Assembly: GCA_024196135.1 (NCBI GenBank)
Contig: JAMQCK010000741.1
Span: forward strand, 1 to 16,757
Direction: 5' to 3'
DNA from: Pleurotus ostreatus/Saccharomyces cerevisiae fusant
Taxonomy: Eukaryota; Opisthokonta
DNA: 16,757 bases
The stretch's first letter is position 1; each line of letters starts with the position of its first letter. Below, in pieces: positions 1 to 7,520 of the stretch. The notes under the pieces are model-generated. The model searched no databases, was not told the origin of the DNA, and saw nothing but the letters and a program-made list of their open reading frames with translations. A program made the position numbers and the translations under genes.

Positions 1-2220
1 GCGGACTTCCTCATCAACGCCGCGCAGTCGGAATCAGAGCCAAGTAGACGGCTCGACATCACGCACGCTGTCTGCCACGCCGCCTGTCGCTGGGCCGACC
101 GGTCCTTCTTCCTTCGAGCTACCGAGGCCTTTGCCGAGAATGGCGCACAAGGTCTGGGACACATGGATATCCTCGCGGCTGCCCAAGTGTTTGGCATGGA
201 CTTCGTGGGGCCGGTGTAGGTCGCTCCCTCTGTCCATCAAATGGCTACTGACCATACGTGATAGTGTCGAGAAGATGCTGGTCGCCGAGAAGCTCAATGC
301 GCGCCGCTTACAACTCCTGGATGAGCTGCAGGCGTCATGCTCGACGCTCGAGGGCACATTCAATGCTCAAGTCCTCGCCTGGGTCGTAGGCCAGCGCAAA
401 TGGGCACTCGAACATCTTCAAGCGCCTCAAGACGACGATACCCAGGTACTCTTAGACGCTGTACGCAAACAGGGTACCCTCCGCGTCCTGCAAGACGTGT
501 ATGTATTCATATCAGACCTCACCTTCGCCGTGTCTTACACCATCTAGGATCGTTCCGCAGATCAAGGAGATCGCAAGTACCTCCTTTCTGACCAAATTCG
601 CCACGCTTTTGCACACCGAGAAGGTCAAGCCCGACACCCTCGACGTCGACAAGATCATCCTAGAGCACACAGTCAAAGATCTCGTGGCGACAGCGATCTC
701 AAAGGTCGATTTCTTTGTACCGGTACCGGTCTATTGGAGCTCGTACTACTCAAAGCCAACACCGCGACCGGGGCCGGCGGTGGCGAGCACGTACATCGAT
801 CTCTGCCTAAGCACAGACAACGAGTCTTTGCTTGACGACGTCGTTGCGAAACTGACAGACGTGTCCGACCTACCCGCCGCGGAGTCGTACAGCCGCGCCG
901 AGAATGTCCTCCTGCCGCTTCTCCCGCTGGTGGGAGAAACGGTGAAGGCGCGAACGAACGGCACACCTCACCTTCCTGGTAGTTTACAGCGGCTCTTTGA
1001 CGTCACTTTCCAACTGTACTTGAGCGGCATGTCTCAGACGAGTCCATCAAAAAAGAACGCCCAAGCGCTCGTCAGGGCATGCACATTCCATGGTGGAGCG
1101 AAACTACTGGCCGAGAGGTATGTTCATGCTTCCTTTTGCGGCATCGTTCTGACGAGATTTCATTAGCGTTTGGCCTGCTGTGAAGGCTGCGACCTACCGT
1201 GAGGATCCCATGTATGCATTTTTGCGCGAGATCCAGCAGCAGCGCGACCAGCTCCCTGTGTCGGAGGGTGCTGCCAGCGTCGACCGGCTCTTAGCCGACA
1301 TCCTGCAATTCCTCATCGCCAAAGCGCTGTTCAACGGATCCCAAGGGGATCGATCGACAGCGATCGATTTGCTGAAGCTTTGCGCATCGTGCGAGCATCC
1401 CGAGCACTACTGCAGCGTCCTCGTCCGCCTTTTGGTCAGCACCTTCGTCGACGGCACCTACATCTCCAGCGTCCTCGTGCCGTTCATTCCCCAGCTTCGC
1501 AAATTCCTCAACACTCAGAAGATACCGACGCACGCAGAGCCGTTTGGCACATTCTTTACCGCCCTTGTCGGCTTGTGGACGAAGCATGTTTTGGGGCCGA
1601 AGCCTGCGAGCACGCCGAACGACCTGTTGGCGCGGCTGAAAGGGCACAGCTGCAAGTGCAGCGAGTGCGTAAGGGCCTTCAACTGGTTGACTTCGGGCTC
1701 GGGCAGGTCTTTGGAGCTCATTCGGATAGGCGCTCCCAAGCGGAAGCACGTTGAGAGCGAGCTCGCGAGCTATGCGACTGGCGTAGCGCAATGGGAACTG
1801 ATATCCAGTTCCCCTCAGGGATTGAAGGTGAGCACTTCAAGCGAGTCTCTGACGGTGTAGCTGATATAATATATGTAGATCACGAAGACCGAGGTGATCT
1901 ACGAGCCGGTTGAGTGGCAAGCAAAGCATGCTCAGGGCCAAGCGATGCTTGATTCTATCTCGAGAGATCAAGGGGAGCTGCGACAGGTTTTTGGCGCGAA
2001 TTATCAGGTCATCATGGGAGCGTTGCAAGGCCTGCCGACACTCCAAGAGCAAGCTGCGACCCTGACCCTTGCGTTGGCTGCGCCACCTGCGGTGAGTCAG
2101 ACCGCGCCTGCGGAGGCGACGAGCCAGCAGGCGTCTTCGTCTGCTCAGCCTACTACGCGGAAGCGCAAGGCGTCGAACGATCCGAGCACCGTTATCGACT
2201 TGTCGAACGAAAGTCCTTGA
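1..2220 (+). CDS. Tandem paralogue copy 1, 3' part: dioxygenase-like family protein with RKRK/VIDLS tail (5' end outside window)
   Basis: Five exons are visible: 1-215, 265-498, 548-1117, 1167-1827 and 1879-2220. The four introns are 49, 49, 49 and 51 nt, all GT-AG. The spliced frame is open for 673 residues to TGA at 2218-2220. The model was set by aligning to copies 2 and 3; the 234-nt exon has the same length in all three. Base 1 falls inside the equivalent of exon 8, so the dioxygenase-like domain lies upstream of the window and its active site cannot be judged. Visible parts are the helical middle, a CxCxxC cluster (codons 1651-1668), the conserved RIGAPKRKHVESEL stretch just after it, and a segment starting ITKTEVIYEPVEW. 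The tail has RKRKA (2158-2172) and VIDLS (2191-2205) five residues from the end. Its linker before the tail is short and only mildly Ser/Gln-rich, unlike copy 2. The molecular function is not known; a nuclear location is inferred from the basic cluster. Confidence 0.85.
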
Positions 2221-2506
2221 TTTTTTTTGGACATCGTCTTGTGAATCGTCGGAGCATCCTGGTACTACCGAACTCACCGAGGCGTGCTTTTACTGTATCT
2301 CACTATCTATCTAATTTCGAGCGTTCCGGCTCATCTTGCCATATTTGTACGTGAATCTACACTTACCTGCGTATGTGATTCAATCCTACCTTCTGCCCTG
2401 CTCAATCTCGCGATGCGCGTCGTTGATAGACGGCTGATCAGGTGATCGCGTTGCACGGCGCGATCACGCGGGTGCGCGTTGATACGTTGCTGTCGAGATA
2501 CCTCCC
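2221..2506. other. Intergenic region between copies 1 and 2
   Basis: This 286-bp gap starts with a T-run directly after the copy 1 stop, presumably in its 3' UTR. It ends at the copy 2 start codon. The only clear structure is the dyad at 2442-2467, listed separately. No ORF, tRNA or repeat was recognised, and no convincing TATA box. Confidence 0.6.
2442..2467. promoter_or_regulatory. Perfect 9-bp dyad upstream of copy 2
   Basis: The arms GTGATCGCG (2442-2450) and CGCGATCAC (2459-2467) are perfect reverse complements with an 8-nt spacer. The dyad sits 40-65 bp before the copy 2 ATG. A near match with one mismatch per arm occurs upstream of copy 3 at 7386-7419. The symmetry suits a dimeric regulator, but it could also lie in the 5' UTR as an RNA hairpin. 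The regulator is unknown. Confidence 0.45.
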
Positions 2507-5500
2507 ATGGAGGGTACTTCTGCAAACCACAATGACCGCACGAGTGAGAAGGGTGTTTTCCGAAAAGACGAGCAGCAACGAAATCAAGGGGATCCTGACG
2601 CGCTGAGGGAGGGAGATGGCGGGGAAGATGATATTCCCATTGAAAACCCTTCGACGGACATACGAGTGCGCGGTGATCTCTCGCGCGCGGCACTCAACTG
2701 ACGGCGCTCGCCAGGGTGATCTAGCGCAAGCACTGGACCAAGACCTTTCCAATTGCTTCAAAGGCGACTTTGCGTTCTGCCGCACATATCAAGACGCGCC
2801 CAATCCAGGCCTCTTCCTCCCTAACGATGTCGGCGTCATCGGTCTCCCCCTGAACCCGCGAGAGGCGCCTGCCATTGTAGCCAGCTGCCAGCGACAGCCT
2901 GCGCTGACAATTCAACGCGAGACCGGTGTGGAATGGCAGGTGCAGCCATGGGAGCTGCCTGGATCGGAGGTGAGCGGTTGCTATTCGGGTGTTAGAATGC
3001 CAGGACTGACGGTCGCCGACGCAAGATTGGTCTAATCTATCCTGCGTGGGGACAGTTTACGCAGCGCGTCCTTCACGACGTGTGCACGGCGCTCGGGATC
3101 GACACCGCTGTAACTAAGCCTCGTTGCAAGCTTCGGGGGTTGCTGCTTTGCGAGCCTGGTTCAGTGTGAGTGCCGAACTGGCGTTAGGCTGACGAGTGAC
3201 TGATGAAGACTCTACAGCTTGCTTCCGACGCGCCCGTGAGTGTGTCTCAATGCCGGCTCGAAAAAAGCTAAAGCGAAGCTCTCGACAGTACAGATGCCCC
3301 CGACGGACTCTTCGCCACCATCACCATCCTTCTGCCCTCCCCCTTCACCGGCGGCGCGCTGAACCTCACGCACGGGCTGCTCTCCAAGGCGTACGACCTC
3401 GCCGCCAGTAGCTGGTACACCACCGCCATCGCATGGTACGCGGAGGTCCAGCCCTCGCTCACACCGGTCGCCTCCGGCTACGCCTTCGCGCTCTCCTACA
3501 GCGTCTTCCACGCCGCCGACGTGCCGCGTCCCGTCCTCCCCGACAACGAGACCAGCATGGAGAACCTGCGGCGCATCCTGCTATCGTGGAAGCAGGCGAA
3601 CAGCCCGGCCGTGCCGAGGAAGCTCGTCTACCTGCTCGACGAGACGTATCCTGGCGACGGTCTGCAGGGCGGCGTGCTGCGGGGCCTTGATAAGCAGAAG
3701 GTTTACGCCCTGCGAGCGCTGGCGACGCAGCACGGGTTCTGCCTCGGACTCGCTAGTGCGGACGTCTGGCTGGTTGGGGAGGCCGATGACGAGGGCCCTC
3801 CTCGGCGCAAGCGTTCGCCCTCCCCGCTCCGTCCTTGGCGCGTATATGCGCCGGAGGAAGAGTATTACACGGACCAGGAAAGCGACGACGGCGATGGCCG
3901 ACCTGTGAACTTTGTTAGGGTGGACGAAGTCGAGATGGAGGTCAGGAAGCTCGTCGACGTGAGTGTTGCCGTGGTCCTGTGTGGTCATGACTATCAAGCT
4001 TACACGTTCGCCAGCTGGACGGCAACTTGCTCAAGGACGAGGTCAAGCTCGGGAAGGGGGAGCTCGAGAAGTGCACCATACCCGCTGACCTTGAGGATGC
4101 GGTGCAATCTGGTGATCACGAAGACGAAGAATACAGCGGCTTCCACCATCAAGTAAGTTCGTGTGCTATTCGCGCATCTTGTATCCTAATTCTAACCCTA
4201 TGGTAGGCACCGGGGACCTTGACACGTCGTGAGTTACCTTCCAACCTTGTGCTGTTCGCCTGTATCTGACCTTACCGTTGACAGGCTACGAACGCACCGT
4301 CCTGGTCATCTGGCCAGAGGAATTCGACCTCGACAAGACGTTCGACAAGGATATCGAGGAAGCGCTCAGCACGCTCGACGGCTCGAGCTCCGCGCGACCA
4401 TCCCGGCGAGAGCGCAAGCTCGTTGACTTCCTCTTCAACGCCGTCAAAGCCCGTTACGCGGGTTGGACGCAGCAAATAGCGCGGACGGGCTTTGGTCTCG
4501 CGTGTCGGTGGGGCGATCATGCGTTGTGGCTGCGCGTCGTCAAAGTTTGTGGCACGGACGAGTCCGCGGGGGCGCTGGACAAATCTCGCGTACTGGCTGC
4601 TATCCGAGCTTTTGGGTCGAAGACGATTATGCCTGCGTGAGTTAAGTACTGCACGTTCGTTGGTTCTATACTGATAATGGTTACGCTGTAGACTACAACA
4701 TGTGCTGCGGTCGTTGGACAGCAACGCGGCGCGGTTCAACTTCCTTCACCATTTGAGCGAGTCGTGCGCGGACGAGACCCTTCGCAGCGACGCCGCATTG
4801 CCTCCCTGGCTGGCCGAGCAACGGGCTTGGGCGCTCGGTCATTTGACAACGGTCTCGAAGGAGGACGTACCAGCGTTGGTCAGCATCGTCAAGGGCGTCA
4901 ATGGCGTTGCGCTCCTGCGCGAATCGTACGCCGAACTCCAGAGTCATTATACCCATATATTAATGCGTGTCTCTTTCAGTCTGGCACCGCAACTAAAGGC
5001 ATACGCCGAAGCTGAGGCTCTACTGTCATTCGTGCTGTCCTTCCCGAAAGAAGAGATCGAGAAGTTCAAAACAGAGGAGAGGCCGACGCTCGTCTCCACG
5101 ATGACCGACCTGCTGTCCTTCGCTGTGTCGAAAGCCGACCTCTACGCACCTGCGAAGGGAACATCGAACGCTCGCGCAGCCCCATCAACTGAACCCACGC
5201 CAGACACAGCTTGCGCTTACATCGACGCCTGTCTGCAGACCGGGAACGAGGCTCAGGTGGCCAACATTGTTTCTCGCCTGACGGATCTTTCGGGTCTATC
5301 GTCCGCCGAAAAGCACCTTCGCACGACCAAGGTCTTGCTGCCGCTTTTGTCATTGGTGGGAGAGAAAGTCGACGCTCGTCTGGCTAGCGCGCCTGTCGTC
5401 CCGGGGCTCGACCAGCTGTGCGAATGCACCGTCAAGCTCTTCCTGTCCGGCTGGTCGCCGGAGAACTTGCCTACTAAGGCGGACATCCGCGCGCTTGTCC

Positions 5501-7190
5501 AGGCTAGCGTTGTCCATGGTGGTACTGACCTTTTGGTGTACACGTACGTCCCCAAAACCTCGCCGTTCAGGACCGCATCTGACACCTCGTAGAATATGGC
5601 CGGCTTTGAGCGCCCTTCCGTACCGCGAGGAGATCATCGTGGTGTTCATCCAGGCAATTCAGGACAACAAAGCGAATATCCCCGTCGCCAACGGCGCGCC
5701 GACCGCAGACACCCTCCAAGCGCAAGCACTACAACTCGTCATCGATAACACCCCTTTCACCGCCTACACCCATGTGATCAAGCCCTCCAGCTCGAAACAG
5801 ACCGCCCCAAACCCAGCGCAGGACAATCAAAACCGGGCCATCGCGCTACTAAAGCTCTGCCTCTCGACCGGCCAAAAGGACTTGTGCACCTCCGTCTTCG
5901 CGCGCCTCTTCGACGAGTCGCTGGTCACGCCCGAATACGTGCAGAACGTCCTGGTCCCCTTCATCCCCCAGCTCCGGCAATTCCTCATAAACAACAAGAA
6001 GCCGCCCTTCACGGAGCCCTTCGGCGCGGTGTTTGCGGAGATCGTATGCTTGTGGGCGAAACACGTCCTCGGCCCGAAGCCCGCTGAGACTGCGACGCTT
6101 GCGCTGCCGGGCCCGAGGAAGCACTCGTGTCATTGTCAGTTTTGTGAGGATGTGTTCGGCTTTTTGGAGAAGAGCGAGGGGAAGGCAAGGAAGTTTGAGA
6201 GGATTGGGGCGCCGAAGCGGAAGCATTTGGAGAGTGAGCTGGGGAAGTTTGCGCGTGGTATTGCGCAGTGGTCGGTGATCAACTCGAGTCCGCAGGGGTT
6301 GTTGGTGAGTGGCTTGCTTGAAGTGATCGTATAGATTGCAAAGAAAGTGACGGTGCTCGCAGGTGACGAAGGCGGACGCGGCGTACGAGCCGCTACGATG
6401 GAGGGCCGTCCGCGCGAAGGGGGAAGCCATCCTGCAGTCTGTGTCGCAGAACCGGGTGGAGTTGCAGCGGATTTTCGGCGCGAGGTATCAGAGCATTATG
6501 GATATGTTCTACGGCGGGGAGGAGAGAGCGGAGCAGCCCCCACAAGCCTCAAGCTCGCAGCCCTCACACGTTTCAAGCTCGCAACCCTCGAGCTCGCGGC
6601 CTCCGAACTCGCAGCCTGCAAGGCCGCAGCCCGCGTGGTCGCAACCGGCTAGGCCACAAGTCGCGTCGACTCAACCGCTTAGGCCACAGCCTGCGTGGTC
6701 TCAACCGGTCAGGCCGCAACCCGTGTTGTCACAGCCTTCAAGTTCCCAGCCCTCGGGATCCCAGCCGTCGTACTCCCAAGCGTCAAGCTCCCGGCCGCCG
6801 CTCTCTCAGCCGTCGACCTCTCAAACATCGAACTCTCAGCCATCGGCATCCCAGCCATCGACATCCCTGCCATCCACCTCCCAGCCGCCAACCTCTCAGC
6901 CACCGACTTCCCAACCATCGGGATCGCAACTACCAAGCTCACAGCCTCAGCCACCGCGCTCCCAGCTCCCGAGCTCACGGCCATTGCAACCTGCACCGTC
7001 CATGGAGGACGATGCCATAGAAATAGTCAGCACTCCGCCACGAATCCCATTCGGAAGCGCTACTCAGCCCAACGCGACGCCTGCAGCATCCGCTCCAGCA
7101 CCCCCGTTCGCTTCACAAAGCACTCGAAAGCGCAAAGCAGCGCAGATAACTGGAGATGTCATTGACTTGACGCGTATGAGTCCTGGCTGA
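2507..7190 (+). CDS. Tandem paralogue copy 2: predicted inactive 2OG-Fe(II) dioxygenase-like protein with Ser-Gln-Pro repeat and RKRK/VIDLT tail
   Basis: There are twelve exons: 2507-2665, 2715-2969, 3026-3165, 3218-3235, 3289-3958, 4015-4152, 4207-4228, 4285-4636, 4692-4925, 4980-5543, 5593-6304, 6363-7190 (4092 nt, 1363 residues). The ATG has a good context (cccATGG). Residues about 70-275 match the fungal prolyl-4-hydroxylase-like dioxygenase family (DAPNPGLFLPNDVGVIGLPL; GLFATITILLPSPFTGGALN). The HxD position reads T189-R-P191, the distal His position P246 and the 2OG-binding Arg position A256, so catalysis is doubtful. RRYERTVLVIWP (about 467) matches the later conserved block of the family, but the usual GNEG-like stretch before it is not recognisable. 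A helical region follows, then CxCxxC (6128-6145), RIGAPKRKHLESEL, a roughly 150-residue Ser-Gln-Pro repeat, RKRKA (7125-7139) and VIDLT (7158-7172). RRKRSPSP near 3807 is a second possible nuclear signal. The intron at 4926-4979 is 54 nt and stop-free, so retention would stay in frame. The function is inferred only. Confidence 0.85.
6532..6990 (+). repeat. Degenerate Ser-Gln-Pro repeat in the last exon of copy 2
   Basis: In the coding frame this stretch is an irregular series of SQPS, SQPA, SQPP and RPQP units (residues about 1145-1298), with roughly 19 Ser-Gln dipeptides. At DNA level the recurring core is a variant of TCNCAGCCNTC with units of about 12-18 nt. The same stretch is open in other frames, which explains spurious ORFs on both strands. 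Copies 1 and 3 have only short linkers here, so the repeat expanded in copy 2 after duplication or was lost in the others. The protein segment is expected to be disordered. Confidence 0.9.
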
Positions 7191-7520
7191 GGCTGCGCTT
7201 TGTATTCTTGACACGTCTAGTACTGCTACATCTACTTACTCGCTACTGCTAATCAATACTGACCGCACTTCTTGGCTCATATATATCCGTGACATGTATA
7301 TATGCATATGTATACGATGTATTCTTGGTAATGCTTTCGGTTTGTCGTTCAGAAGTGACCGTTCAGTCGCGTGGCGTCACATCAGGTGACCGCGTGCATC
7401 ACAACCGCGTCGCGATCCCGTCGCGGCTTATCCTGAACACTCATCACCTGCGCACTTCTACACATCGCTATAGTCTTTCTTTGAACTCTGAGAGTGACAT
7501 TGTAACCCACGTCATAGACT
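7191..7520. other. Intergenic region between copies 2 and 3
   Basis: This 330-bp gap holds the presumed 3' UTR of copy 2, an AT-rich stretch with several TATATA-like runs (about 7278-7320), and a GC-rich stretch with the dyad shared with copy 2 (7386-7419). No gene was seen. An open frame at 7289-7537 overlaps the copy 3 start codon and has no protein-like character. Confidence 0.55.
7386..7419. promoter_or_regulatory. Imperfect dyad upstream of copy 3, related to the copy 2 element
   Basis: GTGACCGCG (7386-7394) and CGCGATCCC (7411-7419) each differ by one base from the copy 2 arms, with a 16-nt spacer instead of 8. The left arm sits in a longer match: ATCAGGTGACCGCGTGCA here against ATCAGGTGATCGCGTTGCA upstream of copy 2. 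It lies about 100-135 bp before the copy 3 ATG. A shared cis-element is a reasonable inference because the rest of the two upstream regions looks unrelated. Confidence 0.35.

Noticed and set aside
1291..1791. 166-codon antisense open frame inside copy 1 exon 4 (and similar ones in copies 2 and 3)
   Set aside because: The sense frame is conserved in all three copies and the antisense translations do not resemble each other. These are GC-rich shadows.
2616..3035. Alternative start of copy 2 at 2616 (MAGKMIFPL...)
   Set aside because: This frame reads through the first intron. Splicing from ATG 2507 gives PIENPSTDI then GDLAQALDQD, which aligns with copy 3, whereas the 2616 N-terminus does not.
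6709..6996. Long open frames antisense and in a third + frame through the Ser-Gln-Pro repeat
   Set aside because: They arise from the repeat itself, which lacks stops in several frames. The SQP frame joins the conserved exon start VTKADAAYEP and the conserved tail, so it is the real one.
7278..7320. TATATA-rich stretch as a definite copy 3 TATA box
   Set aside because: Several overlapping TATA-like runs lie 200-240 bp before the ATG, with no way to place the transcription start. It could equally be the 3' flank of copy 2.
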